Shown: positions 10,140-21,996, numbered from the stretch's first letter. The stretch: DNA of 64,000 nt from Fomitopsis serialis (GCF_022376445.1 NW_025955056.1:90763-154762); one strand, 5' to 3'. Numbers and translations: made by a program. Notes: generated by a model from the sequence alone, not told the origin.

Positions 10140-12891
10140 TTAGAACTTCCCCTGCAACGTGTCCCGCCACGAAACCCATCCGTCCGCCCATTCCTTCGCG
10201 AGTTGGCCCACGAGCGACGACTTGGCCTTCTCCATGAAAGCCCTGCTCGTGCAGATGACCATGCCGCGCTTGCAGCGCGAGAGCATGACGTTCGTCCGCC
10301 GTAAGTTGGTGAGGAAGCCGATCTTGTCCGAACGAACGACGGAGATGAGGATGTAGTCATCTTCGTTGCCTGGCGAAGCGACGATATGTCAACCTGGCGT
10401 CCTTTGAGCACAGTCTGATTCTCACCTTGGAACGAGTCGACATTGAAGCATTTGTTCTCCCAGGGAAGTTTCGCGTCTTTCAGCTTTCGCTCCAGGACGT
10501 TCCGTTGTGCGTCGTAGGGAGTAATGACGCGAAATTTCTTGCCTTCTGCGTCGTACTTCCTCGCAACAACGACGATGGCATTGGCCTCTATGTCATTCTA
10601 CGGCACAACCTCGTCAACACACACCATCAGGAAGAGTGAAGACGGTGCTTACGATCCAACTGTTGCCAGACCTTTCCTCCCTCCCTTCGCTTACGTCGAT
10701 GAATTTACACGAGCGACGAGACGTTACAGAGTGAATTGTTTTGAGACGGCTGTCGTATACGTGCTTCGAGATAAACATGCCAATCGGTGTCGGCATTCGG
10801 TCTGCGAACCGGCCGGTTGAAGTCAGTCGCACACGAGCAAACCAGTGAAGTAGCGTACACTGTGTGTCGAGGAAAAGGGCATCCTGTCGCAGATGCTGCA
10901 TTTCGAAGATGCTAGGCAATTCACCCAGGTCATCTTGACCGAATGGTGCAACTAACATTCGCTCACGACGTGAGTCTCTGCTTGACGCTTTGAACTGCAA
11001 ACTCACGTTGCTTGTCGTCTCCGATAAAGACTAGTTTCTTGATGGTGCGATTGAAGCGGCCCAGGAGCGGCAGGTAGTCACCGAGCTCTATCTGACTGGC
11101 TTCATCAACTATCACCGTTTCGACAGGCACCAGGCGAGTGTAGCCTGCCGGCACCATATGCGGATGTGAGAACATGCTGAGAGTGCACAGAATGACCTTG
11201 GAATCCAGGACGAGGCGTTCAGTTATAGTGATATCCGGTTTGAACCTTTCCGAGCGTATGACATTCCTCTCAATCTTCGTGTAAAGGTGCTCGTGCCTTT
11301 GGAGCAGATCATGAGCTGTAGCACCAATTGCTGAAAGCGAACTACACTCACCAGTCGAAATGGAAGTCTTTCGAAACCAAGATTTTGAAGTCGAAGAAAT
11401 CGACACCGGCGAGTTTCTCCGCAATGTTCTTCACGGCGACGTTCGATTGCGCTACCAACCAGATGCCGCTGTCCTTCTTCGCGCTCTTCGCGCGCTTCAT
11501 TAATTCGAGGACTGACGCAGCTATGACCGTCGTCTTGCCTGTGCCGGGGGGTCCGTGCACCAAGCACACCCGATCACTTGCTTGCTCGCATATTATACGG
11601 TGCACTGCTGCGGCCTGCGAGTCGTTGAGACGTTTGCCGGCGAGATGGAGTTCTCCAGTTGTCGATAACTCGAGTCTCCGCGCGTGCTTGGGGCGCTCGA
11701 AGATCCTACAGACGATGTCGTGTTCGAAGAACAGAAGTTTCTGCTGCAACACTTCCAATACGACCGCCTCGCGCTCCTTCTCAGCAGCCGTCGGGTCTTG
11801 TCTGCCTACTGTCACGATGCTAACGATCTTAGCGGTTGGCGCGACGGACTTGTTGACTGTGATCTTGGCGATTTTTCCTTCGACACGATCGACGTGCCCT
11901 CGGGCGGTCTTCGCAGGGCTGTCTTTTGCCCCATACTGCACCTGCAGAAACTACAAGTGCGTCAGAACATGAAGATGCCGTCGCGAAAGATCCCCGAGCT
12001 TCGAGTACCTGGGTCTCAGAAGTTCTCATGCGTGTCTTGAATCGTGTCTGCCTGACTTGCAAATGGCCGTCCTTCTGCCTGAAGCTGGTACGGACATCGT
12101 TCTTCGTTCTTGTCGGCTTAAGGACGTGCAGGCGCCACGCTATGCGAGTGACATTTGCAAGTCGTTTCAGGTCCTAGAAAAAGCCCAGGGAGTTAGACAT
12201 ACTGGAGAAGCATGAAGGCGAAACCTACATGTACAGGGATCACAGTTGTGTTGACCAGAGCGACGCTCTGAAGGGGGCTTGTCCACTGAGGCAGTGACCC
12301 AACCTGGCGCGCCGCCCACGCCCTCAAGGCAAGGTTCTGGACGCCACGCGCCTCGTAGGCTCTACCTATGAAGTTATCGGTGACGGCTGCTTTGTACACC
12401 GCCCCTGTACCGCCCAACAACGACAAAAGTGTGTCTAGTGACTGGCGGTCTTCATTCTGCGCGGACTGCAGGTCCACAGCCCTGATAACCGTCAGCTCGA
12501 AATCATAATACAGCGCTAGCGCCAGCTTATGCATGTCGAAAGCGAGCTTGCGGTGCTCCGCGCTGTGTAGGAGCATGGTCTGCAGAATATCGCGACCTCT
12601 CGGAAGCTGGTGAGGATTCGCCCTTGCGGCTTTGCGTTTCTTCGCCTTGGAGGACGACACAGAGCCAGTCATGCGAACACATAGTACGTGTGTTGGGGTC
12701 GCGAAGGCGATATGCGTCAATATGCCTTTAGAGCCCTGAGTACACGATAGGCCCAAGACATCGTCAGAGTGATCAAACAGCGCGTCGAGAGGAAAGTCGA
12801 CGAGGTCGGACTCGTCAACTTCCATCACGAGCACCTCAGGGTGAGGGGCCCTAAGGAGTGTTTGGTCGAGAGTCCAGCTGCGGCGCACCAT
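10140..12891 (-). CDS. Helicase copy B: exonuclease-like N-domain + SF1 helicase
   Basis: Paralog of C and D. The start at 12891 is chosen because MVRRSWTLDQTL is shared by B, C and D. Exon 1 encodes EVLVMEVDESDLV, ILTHIAFATPTHVLC and HRKLAFDMHKLALALYYDF, reminiscent of motifs I-II of DEDD 3'-5' exonucleases, though not all catalytic acids are evident. A linker exon (TRFKTRMRTSETQ) follows, then a beta-barrel-like 1B region (VQYGAKDSPAKTA). The helicase core has LNDSQAAAV, HGPPGTGKTTVIAAS, VAQSNVAVKNIAEKL, VIVDEASQIELGDYLPLL, VFIGDDKQ, VITPYDAQRNVLERKL, FNVDSFQG and RRTNVMLSRCKRGM. It ends DTLQGKF at 10140. About eight short introns. No frame break was seen. It is CpG-rich throughout, unlike the helicase half of copy A. 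Confidence 0.85.
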
Positions 12892-13370
12892 GATGTGGGG
12901 GATGGTACACGTCGTCCAACTGGGCGGCAACCCTTATACGAGCCATCGATACCAAACGTGCACCGCAGTTGTTGAGATAGCTTTCGCGTGGATGCGTATG
13001 AAGACCCTGGGATATGTGCCTCAAGGCGGAAAACCTTATGTGTACTATCAGCGGTGTCGCTTCTGAAGATGCCGCGTCAGGTAGTGTTGACGAGACCTTT
13101 CTCGGACCAAGGAAAACGATCGTGGAAGGACCGTCGGACGAGCATCGCGTTGGCTGATTTGGACGCACCGGGCTTCCCAACAGGCATGGCGGTTGCTACT
13201 GGTAAAAGCGATTTCTGGCGTCGTGGTTCTACATCAAACCTTGAAGTCTCTGGATCCACCATAAATTAATCCTCGTGTGCAGGTAGAATTGTGATAAGGG
13301 TGGACAGTCGAAGCTGTACACACTAGTATCTTGCAGCGATGAGCGTTCGGTGAGAGGTCGGGCGCTCCGT
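12892..13370. repeat. Upstream flank repeat P1 (copy B)
   Basis: Roughly 480 bp upstream of copy B, repeated upstream of C (16996-17525) and D (20647-21105). Shared runs include CTTATACGAGCCA, CCTGGGATA, GTGATTTCTGGCGTCGTG-like and GCAGCGATGAGCGTTCGG. It represents the duplicated promoter. Confidence 0.8.
12932..12938 (-). promoter_or_regulatory. TATA box of copy B
   Basis: TATAAGG on the minus strand, 41-47 bp before the ATG at 12891. The same element sits at nearly the same distance from copies C and D inside otherwise diverging DNA, which supports a real core promoter. Confidence 0.6.
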
Positions 13371-14028
13371 CGCCACAACTGTCACGAGCACCTGTCTGTC
13401 CGCATCCTCAGCGCGGCCATTAATATTGCCAGTTCCGAGACACATCAAATGTACTGCTCAAAACACTAAATGTACATTCTATCAGTGTACCAACAGTGAA
13501 AAGCCCTGCCCAAATTCAGTGAACTAGACAGCGACTTTGTGACATCCCCGCGCGCCGATAGAAATCACAACATTGGATATACCGTTAATATGCTGTGAAA
13601 AACCCGTCATCGCACAGCTCATAGTGTACCGTATTTGAGTGCTCGGACTAGCTGACGATCACAGATCTATAGCCTGAGGATGCATACCCCCGACTCGGAG
13701 ACTGAGCCGATAAGATCAGTTCAGAGAGCCTGCCGCTGCGCTGCAACATGAAGCGACACTCGCTACTGCAGTGATTCGAAATCACGGTAACTTCGATGTA
13801 TGCGCTACGACTTCAGACTGTTTGCTCCGCGCTATGTGTATCTCAGCAATGATGCGGCGACGACGAGAGGATATGCATATGTACGTTCTTTTTGTGGGTT
13901 TCCGCTATCACATGAAGACCGACACGGAAAATCAGAGCGGACAGACACACCTGACTGGACTTGATGTGATGTAGGTCGAGGCAAACGAGGAATGTTGACG
14001 CAAGGTAACGAACGGAGTCCGAGACATG
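13371..14028. other. Intergenic between copies B and C
   Basis: No gene recognised. Around 13440-13520 a stretch (TGAAAAGCCCTGCCC and neighbouring sequence) also occurs near 17640-17720, so the duplicated flank extends to about 13.5 kb. The remainder, to 14028, is unique within the window. Confidence 0.6.
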
Positions 14029-14215
14029 AGCCATGGTGGATGAGAGTCAACCTGGGTGACGGGTTACAGCACCGCGCGTGGCCTCTACAGTCTCGACAAC
14101 GTGCCAGAACGGAAGGACCGCTGCGGCGGTGGTCAAAGCGCAGACAACGATCGGACAATGACATTCATAGATGGTGTCTTGAAATGAGCGACTAAGGCAA
14201 ACGAGGTCAAAAGGT
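14029..14215. repeat. Flank repeat Q2 with relic start of an A-type gene
   Basis: Copy of Q1 downstream of copy C. It begins with GAGCCATGGTGG (14029-14040), identical to the bases that span the copy A start codon (9926-9937), but no A-type gene follows. Confidence 0.75.
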
Positions 14216-14223
14216 GCACCCCG

Positions 14224-16995
14224 TTAGAACCTCCCCTGCAACGCATCCCGCCACGAAATCCATCCGTCCGCCCATTCCTTCGCGAGTTGGCCCACGAGCG
14301 ACGACTTGGCCTTCTCCATGAAAGCCCTGCTCGTGCAGATGACCATGCCGCGCTTGCAGCGCGAGAGCATGACGTTCGTCCGCCGTAAGTTGGTGAGGAA
14401 GCCGATCTTGTCCGAACGAACGACGGAGATGAGGATGTAGTCGTCTTCGTTGCCTAGCGAAGCGACGATGTGTCAACCTGGCGTCCTAAGAGCACAGTCT
14501 GATTCTCACCTTGGAACGAGTCGACATTGAAGCATTTGTTCTCCCAGGGAAGATTCGCGGCCTTCAGCTTTCGCTCCAGGACGTTGCGTTGTGCGTCGTA
14601 AGGAGTGATCACGCGGTATGTCTTTCCTTCCGCGTGGAACTTTCTCGCAACAACGACGATGGCAGTGGCCTCTGCGTCATTCTGCAGTGCAAATGTGTCA
14701 GCGTAATGCCGTCCAAACAGTGAATATGCCAAGGTGGCGCTTACGGTCCAACTGTTACTGGATTTTGTCTCCTTCCCATGACTAACGTCAATGAGAATAC
14801 AGGAGCGTCGATCCATTTCGTCGTGGCTCGTCTTGAGATTATTGCCGTACACATGCCTGGAGATGAACTCGCCGATCGGTATCGGCATTCGGTCTGTGAA
14901 CAGATCATGAGTCGCACACCAGGTAAACTAGCAAAGGAACGTACATTGCGTGTCGAGGAAAATGGCATCTTGCCGCAGATGCTGCATCTCGAAGATGCTA
15001 GATAGCTCACCCAAGTCATCTTGCCCAAATGGCGCCACTGGGTCCCACTTATAGCATTAATCCCCACTCGATGCGTGAAGCTTTGAACCTGCGGACTCAC
15101 GCTGTTTGTCGTCTCCGATGAAGACCAGTTTCTCGAGGCTGTGACTGAAGCGGCCCAGCAGGGGCAGATAGTCGCCGAGCTCGATTTGACTGGCTTCGTC
15201 GACGATCACAGTTTCGACAGGAACAAGGCGAGTGAAGCCTGCCGTGATCACGCGCGGCGCCGAAAGCATACTGAGCGTACATAAGACAACTTTCGATCCT
15301 AGCAGCAACCTCTCGGTGCCTACGATGTCTTCAGAGAATTCATCCGAGCGTATGACGTTGTGTTCAATCTGCTCGTACAGGTGCTCGTGCCTTTGCGGAG
15401 GGATACTGTAAGCTGCCGCGGCGACGGCCAAAGCGACTGTTTAAACTCACCATTCGAAATGGAAATCCTTCGAGACTAAGACCTTGAAGTCAAGAAAATC
15501 GACGCGCGCGAGCTTCTCCGCGATATTCTTCACGGCGACGTTCGATTGTGCAACCAACCAGATACCACGATTCTTCTTCGGAAGGTTCATCAACTCGATG
15601 ACGGATGCAGCTATGACGGTCGTTTTGCCTGTGCCAGGAGGTCCATGCACCAAGCAAACCTGATCGTCCGGGCTCGCCGACATGATTCGGTTGACTGCTG
15701 CAGCCTGCGTGTCGTTAAGACGTCGACCTTCGAGATAGACTTCTGCCTGTGAACGGTTGGAGGGTTTGTGTCTCCGCGCACGCTTGGAAGGGGGACGCTC
15801 GAAGATCTTGCGGACGATGTTTTGTTCGAAGAACGAAAGCTTTCGCTGCAACACTTCCAACACAATCGCCTCGCGCATCTTCTCAGCAGCTGTCGGGTCT
15901 TCCCGTCCGACTGTCACGACACCGAAGATCTTGGCGGTCGACGCGACCGACGCGTTCAGCGTGATACTGGCAGACTTCCCCGAGACACGAATGGCGCGCC
16001 CCTCGGCGGTCTTTACGGAACTGTTCTTCGTCCCATACTGCACCTGTAAAACCTGGAACACGTTCGTCGGCGGATGTACTAGTAGAGGCATGTACACAAA
16101 GGGTCAATGAGTACCTGGTTCCGAGATGTCCTCATGCGTGTCTTGAATCGTGTCTGCTGGAGGTGCAGTTGGTCGTTCTTCTGGCTAAAGTCCGCACGGA
16201 CGTCGTTCTTCACCCTCGTCGGCTTGAGAGCGTATAGCTGCCACGCTATACGGGTGAACTTCGCGAGCCACTTCATATGCTGGCGCAAAGTCAGACAAAC
16301 ACACATATGAAGAGCACGCAGGTTGCACTTACATCCGTGGGGATCGCCGTCGTATTGATTAAAGCAGCACTCTGAAGCTGGCTGGTCGACTGAGGCAGTG
16401 ACCCAGTCTGGCACGCCGCCCACGCCCGTAAGGCGAGGTTGTGAACACTACGAGCCTCGAAGGCTTTACCCAAGAAGGCATCTGCAATGGCCTCCTTGTT
16501 CACATTCTGCTCGCCACCCAACAACTTCACAAGCATGGATAGCGACTGCCGATCGTCAGGCCGCATGGACTTCAAGTCCACACCCTTGACAAGCGTCAGC
16601 TTGAAATCGTAGTACAGAGCTAGCGCTAGCCTGTGCATGTCAAATGCAAGCTTGCGGTGCTCAGCACCGTGGAGGAGCATCTTCAGGAGGACTGCGCGGC
16701 CTGGAGGAGGCTGCTGAGAACTCGCCCTTGCTGATTTGCGGTTCTTCGCCTTGAAAGTCGATGTTGAACTAGGCATGCGGATACACAGTACACGCGTTGG
16801 GGTTGCGAAAGCGATGTGCGTCAATATGCCTTTGAAGCCCTGAGTGCACGCTACCCCCAAGACGTCTTCAGAGGGATCAAACAGCGCGCCGAGCGAAAAA
16901 TCGACGAGATCAGACTCGTCGACTTCCATCACGAGCACCTCGGGGTGAGAGGCCCTGAGGAGCGTTTGGTGGAGAGTCCAGTTGCGGCGTACCAT
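14224..16995 (-). CDS. Helicase copy C: exonuclease-like N-domain + SF1 helicase
   Basis: Starts MVRRNWTLHQTL at 16995 and ends DALQGRF at 14224. The N-domain has EVLVMEVDESDLVDF, ILTHIAFATPTRVLC and HRKLAFDMHRLALALYYDF. The linker exon has KWLAKFTRIAWQLYALKPTR. The 1B-like region is VQYGTKNSSVKTAEG. Helicase motifs: LNDTQAAAV, HGPPGTGKTTVIAAS (about 15616-15645), VAQSNVAVKNIAEKL, VIVDEASQIELGDYLPLL, VFIGDDKQ, VITPYDAQRNVLERKL, FNVDSFQGE and RRTNVMLSRCKRGM. Intron positions match copy B, as expected for a recent tandem duplicate, and no frame break is visible. The N-domain similarity to RNase D is by eye only, and nuclease activity should not be assumed. Confidence 0.85.
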
Positions 16996-17525
16996 GATCT
17001 GGGGGAAAATTACAGGCTGTCCAACTCAGCGGCAGCCCTTATACGAGCCACCGACGCCCAACGTGCACCGCAGTTGTTGTCATGCAGAGCTTCGTGTGGA
17101 CATGCATGAAAACCCTGGGATATGTGCCTCAAGGCGGAAACCTTATATATGTACATCAGCGGCGTCGCTTCTGAAGCGCCGCATCGAATCTGCGGGTGGT
17201 ATTGGTGAGTCCTTTCTTGTATCAAAGATGAATCATCGTGGAAGGATCATCTGCCGAACATCGCGTTGGTTAACATGGACGCACCGGGCCTCCCAACAGG
17301 CATGGGGCATTGCTGGTCGAAGTGATTTCTGGCGTCGTGGCTCAACGTCAAACCTTGAAGTCTCTAGATCCACCGAAATTGATCCTCGTGTGCGAGGAGG
17401 GTTGTGATAAGTAAGGGTGGACCTAAGGTGGACTACGGTGGACTACCGCCGAAGCTGTATGCACTGGTACCTTGCAGCAATGAGCGTTCGGTGCAGGTTC
17501 GGTGCCGGTGAGAGGGAAACACTGG
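16996..17525. repeat. Upstream flank repeat P2 (copy C)
   Basis: Homologous to P1 and P3. It contains the TATAAGG element (17037-17043) and extra short duplications of GGTGGACTA around 17425-17445 that are absent from P1. Confidence 0.8.
17037..17043 (-). promoter_or_regulatory. TATA box of copy C
   Basis: TATAAGG on the minus strand, 42-48 bp before the ATG at 16995. Conserved in position with copies B and D. Confidence 0.6.
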
Positions 17526-17735
17526 GGCGCTAGGTCACCACGGCTGTCACCGTCACGTGACTGTCACGAGCGCGCACGCTGACCGTCTTTCCGCATCCTC
17601 ATTTCAGACAATGAGGACGGGAATCCCTTTTCTGCACAGGGTTCATCTCAGGAAATGTACTGGGTAAAACAGTGAATATAAATGCTGTCAGTGTTATAAA
17701 CGGTGAAAAGCCCTGCCCGAACTAAGAAAAATGGG

Positions 17736-17890
17736 TGGCGCGCGGCTTGCAGAACCGCGCGTGGCCTCAAGACTCTCGACGTGCCAGAACAGACGGACCA
17801 CTGCGGGGTTGGTCAAAGCGCGGATCTGACGTAAACATTCATAGATGGTATCTTTAAATGACATGAAGCAAGATAACGAGCGACTAAGGC
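17736..17890. repeat. Flank repeat Q3 (3' flank of copy D)
   Basis: Shorter version of Q1/Q2. It shares CAGAACCGCGCGTGGCCTC-type sequence, GTGCCAGAACAG and CATTCATAGATGGTATCTTT, but lacks the relic A-type start present in Q2. Confidence 0.7.
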
Positions 17891-20646
17891 AACGAGGTCA
17901 AAGGGTGCACCCCGTGAGAACCGCCCTGCAACATGTCCCGCCACGAAACCCATCCGTCCGGCCATTCCTTCGCGAGTTTGCCCAGAAGCGAGGACCTGGC
18001 CTTCCCCTCCATGAATGCCCGGCTCGTGCAGACGACCATGGCGCGCTTGCAGCGTGAGAGCATGACATTCGTTCTCCGCAAGTTGTTGAGGAACCCAACA
18101 TTGTTCGACCGCACGACGGAGATAAGAACGTAGTCCTCCTCATTACCTGGAAATATGTCGGCGTGTCAGCCCGTCATTTGCTGAGCACAGCTTGTTTCTC
18201 ACCCTGGAACGAGTCGACATTGAAACACTTATTCTCCCAAGGGAGCTTCGCATCTTTCAGCTTCCGCTCCAAGGCGTTGCGCTGTGCATCGTAAGGCGTG
18301 ATAACGCGGTATGTCTTCCCCTGTGCATGGAATTTCCTCGCTATCACCACGATGGCATCTGCTTCAGCGTTGTTCTGTAACGCCAGCTCCGTCAGCATAC
18401 GTCGTCGGATCACTTCTATTAGACTTACGACCCAGCTCTTACCAGACCTCGCTTCCCTCCCGTGACTAACGTCTACGAGAAGGCACGACCGTCGAGAGTT
18501 TATGGAGTGGCTTGTCTTCAGGCGACTGCCATACACGTGCTTCGATATGAATGTACCGATCGGCTTTGGCATTCGGTCTGTATGTAGACGGGTCACTCAT
18601 GTGGCTGAAGACGCAAGCAAACTACACGTACATTGTACGTCGAGAAACAAGGCATCTTGTCGTAGATGTTGCAACTCGAAGATGCTGGGCATGTCACCTA
18701 GATCGTCTTGTCCATATGGTGCAACTGCAATTACGCTCAGCTAGTTAGTTCTTGCGCAACGACCAGCCAGCAAGTCCACTCACGTTGTTTGTCGTCTCCA
18801 ATGAAGACGAGCTTCTTGATGCTGCGATCGAAGCGGCCTAGCAATGGCAAGTAGTCGCCGAGCTCGATCTGGCTGGCCTCATCCACGATCACTGTTTCGA
18901 CAGGAACCAGGCGGGTGTAGCCCGACGTGGCCAAGCGCTGACTTGAGAGCATACTAAGAGTGCACAAGATAACTGTCGATCCAAGGAGCAGCCTCTCAGA
19001 ACCGACGACATGATCGCCGAAGGCATCCGAGCGTATGACGTTCCTCTCGATCTTCGTATACAGGTGTTCGTGCCTTTGTGAGGGCGTAAGGTCCAGCGAG
19101 CAAATAAAGGGAACTAATCTCACCAATCGAAATGGAAGTCTCGAGACACCAGAATCTTGAAGTCGAGGAATCGACGTCTGCGAGCTTTTCAGCAATGTTT
19201 TTGACGGCGACATTCGACTGGGCGAGCAGCCAGATGTTGTGTTTCTTCGTAGGATGCTCCGCCATGTCGACGACTGACGCAGCGATCACTGTCGTCTTAC
19301 CCGTGCCTGGCGGCCAAGCACTAAACAAATCTGGTCGTCCGGGTCATCAGAGATTATCCGGTCGACTGCCGCGGCTTGCGAGTCGTTGAGGCGTCGACCC
19401 GCGAGGTGGATCTCGTAATCCGATGTGTTGGGCTCACGCGGGCGCCCGGGTGAGGACTGGTCGAAGATCTTGTGGACGATAGGCTGCTGAAAGAACGGAA
19501 GCGTTCGCTGCAACACCGACAGTACAATGAGGTCACGCTCCGACTCAGCATAGGTCGGAGGATCTTTGCCAATCGTGACAATACTCTTGATCGTGGCGGA
19601 CGCGGCGACCGGCTTGTGTATACTGATCCTCGCCGATCTGCCATGCACTTCATTGACGCGCCCTTGAGTGGTGACTGTAGCGCCATTCTGCAGATTGAAC
19701 TCGACATGCAGTTTCTGCGAGGACATCCGTCAGTTTATATGCATTCTGTCGTGGAAGGACGTATACCTGGTTGCCGCCATCCCTCATGCGCGTCTTGAAG
19801 CGTGTCTGATTGACATTCAGTATATCATCCTGTTTGCTGAACTCGGCGTGAACGTCATTCTTGACTTTGGAGGGCTTGAGAGCGTATAGCTGCCACGATA
19901 TGCGAGTAAACTTAGCCAACCAACTGAGATCCTGTCTGGGTTCAGGTCAAACGAACAAGGAGGACAGCGATGAGAAGCTCACTTGTCTCGGTATGTCCAT
20001 CGTATCGATTGTAGCAGCCCTCTGTAGCCGTGTGATCGCCCCTGGCAGTAAACCAACTTGACAAGCGGCCCATGCCCGCAGAGCGAGGTTCCGTACGCCA
20101 CCTCCCTCGAATCCAGCACCAATAAAGCATCGAAAAAGCATGTCTGTGCACCTCCCGCTCGCCCCCTGCCGACTCCACGAACAAGTCCACGACCTGCCGA
20201 CGACTATCACACCATGCTGAGTGTATGTCTATGGCATTGGATATCGTCAACTCGAAGTCATAGTAAAGTGCCAAGGCGATCTTGTGCATATCGAATCCCA
20301 GTTTGCGGTGCTCCCCACTTTCCAAGAGCATCTCGCGAAGAGTCCCGCGGCCTCGCGGATATTGTTGGGGGTTAGGTGCCACTCGTTTGTCGTAGCTCAC
20401 CCTAGAAGACAACGCGGGGCTGGACATACGGACACATAGAACGTGTGTGGGGGTTGCAAAGGATATGTGGGTCAGTTGACCTCTAGCACCTTGGATGCAA
20501 GCCACTCCCAACGCGTCGTCGGACAAGGCGGTCAGAGCGTCGAGAGGAAAGTTGACGAGGTCTGACTCGTCCACTTCCATCACGAGCACCTCAGGGTGAG
20601 GGGCCCTGAAGAGCGTTTGCTCTAGAGTCCAGCTGCGGCGTACCAT
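17884..20646 (-). pseudogene. Helicase copy D, probably degenerate paralog
   Basis: Same architecture as B and C: MVRRSWTLEQTLFRA at 20646, HRKLGFDMHKIALALYYDF, PPGTGKTTVIAAS (about 19287-19317), VIVDEASQIELGDYLPLL, VFIGDDKQ, FNVDSFQGE and RRTNVMLSRCKRAM. Unlike B and C it shows at least three one-base frame breaks: in the N-domain (about 20150), just before Walker A (about 19315, one C missing) and after motif Ia (about 19168). The ancestral stop is also lost: bases where B and C have TAA read through as GGSHGVHPLTSLP to a stop at 17884. Other conserved genes here also show one-base losses, so sequencing error cannot be excluded. The changed stop, together with several breaks, favours decay. 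Confidence 0.65.
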
Positions 20647-21105
20647 GTTGTGGGATGGCAACACGGCGTCCACGGCGGTCCTTATACGAGCCAGCGACGC
20701 CCAACGCGTATCGCAGCTGTTGTTATGGCTCTCGCGTGGATGTGTTCATGAAGACCCTGGGATAAATGCCTCAAGGCGACAAACCTTAAGTTATTATATG
20801 CATCAGCGTCGCTTCTGCAGATGCGTCATCTGTGGGTGGTAGTCTCATCTCAAGGCCTTCCAGCCGGGGTTTGTGTCGTTAAATTGGACGCACCGGGCTT
20901 CCAACAGGCATGGCGGTCGCTGCTGGTAGAAGTGATTTCTGGCGTCGTGACTCGATGGTGAACCCTAGACTCTCTGAATACGTCATAAATCGATCCTTTT
21001 ATGCGAGGAGAGTCGTAAACAGGGTGGACCACACTCGAAGTTGTACACTGGTACTTGCAGCGATGAGCGTTCGGCGAGAGGTCGACGCACGGGCGCTCTG
21101 TCAGT
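20647..21105. repeat. Upstream flank repeat P3 (copy D)
   Basis: Third copy of the promoter block. It ends about 95 bp before the Tim14 start codon, so the far edge of the helicase duplication now adjoins a housekeeping promoter. Confidence 0.75.
20680..20686 (-). promoter_or_regulatory. TATA box of copy D
   Basis: TATAAGG on the minus strand, 34-40 bp before the ATG at 20646, equivalent to the elements of B and C. Confidence 0.55.
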
Positions 21106-21198
21106 CACTGTCGCCACGACCGTCACGAGCGCGCACGCGCTCGGTCATTCCACATCCTCTGATTCCTCACTTCAGACCTATCCGCTTCTTGCTCTCTC

Positions 21199-21566
21199 AT
21201 GGCGACGCCTTTCCTCTTTGGTGTCGGCGCCATCGCGGCGGCCGTTGTAGGCAGGCAGATGATGCGCAGAGCTGGCCAAGGTGCCGCTGAGCAATGGGTG
21301 AAGGGCGGCTTCAAGGTGAAGATGGACCGCAAAGAAGCCATTGCGATCCTTGGACTCAAGTACGAACCCTTTGGCAGCTCGCACGCATGCTCATACGTTG
21401 ACGGAATATACACGTCTACAGAGATAATCCGCAACTAAGGACCAAGATCAAGGACGCACACCGCCAGATCATGCTCGCCAACCATCCCGACCGCGGCGGT
21501 TCGCCATACCTCGCCAGTAAAATCAACGAGGCAAAAGACATGCTTGAGAAATTGGAGAAGAGGTAG
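21199..21566 (+). CDS. PAM18: Mitochondrial import motor J-protein Tim14/Pam18
   Basis: Inner-membrane J-protein that stimulates mitochondrial Hsp70 in the presequence translocase motor. Two exons (21199-21359 and 21422-21566) join in phase, giving 101 aa. The N-terminus has one membrane segment ([18 protein letters not shown]), then a linker with [18 protein letters not shown]. The J domain is short and degenerate as in the family, with the essential HPD in [17 protein letters not shown] and the conserved end [10 protein letters not shown]. The intron interrupts [14 protein letters not shown]. No frame break. The gene is divergent from helicase copy D. Confidence 0.93.
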
Positions 21567-21996
21567 CAGGATGGTCTTCTGGTGCCAGGTGCGTTGCTCG
21601 TCGTTGTTATAACGATTGCCCGCTGTATTCACTCGGTTAGCAGTCCTACTGTTCACGATGTAACATGTTTCTACTGTACCATACCTTATAATGCCAGCAC
21701 CACTCGGCCGACGAACCACTCGCTCCCCTCTCATCACGTTGAGTGCACGAACAATTCGACTCGGCCCGCCGTCAATAGCTTTTCTTCCTGCATGTTCACA
21801 CCGCCATCGGACGCAACACGCAAATCAGCGTGCAACCTACTTCCCGGTACCACATCAGTGCAATGTCAGTCCAACTTGCGTTCCGAGACACGGGCAGGTC
21901 CGCATCCCTTTCAGCTTCAGTTCACGCTCACCGTCACCCAAGAATATTGTCTGCAGTGTGCTGACTAAGCATATGTGCTCTTCTCATTCAGCCTCC

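Noticed and set aside
13760..13800. Possible tRNA T-loop (GATTCGAAATC)
   Set aside because: No acceptor stem, D-arm or anticodon arm could be placed around it. No convincing tRNA gene was found anywhere in the window.
9173..20673. Helicase array as a Helitron or other transposon
   Set aside because: No Rep/HUH domain, terminal CTRR or transposase is present. The motifs are Upf1/Dna2-type rather than Pif1-type, and repeats flank individual genes as expected from tandem duplication.
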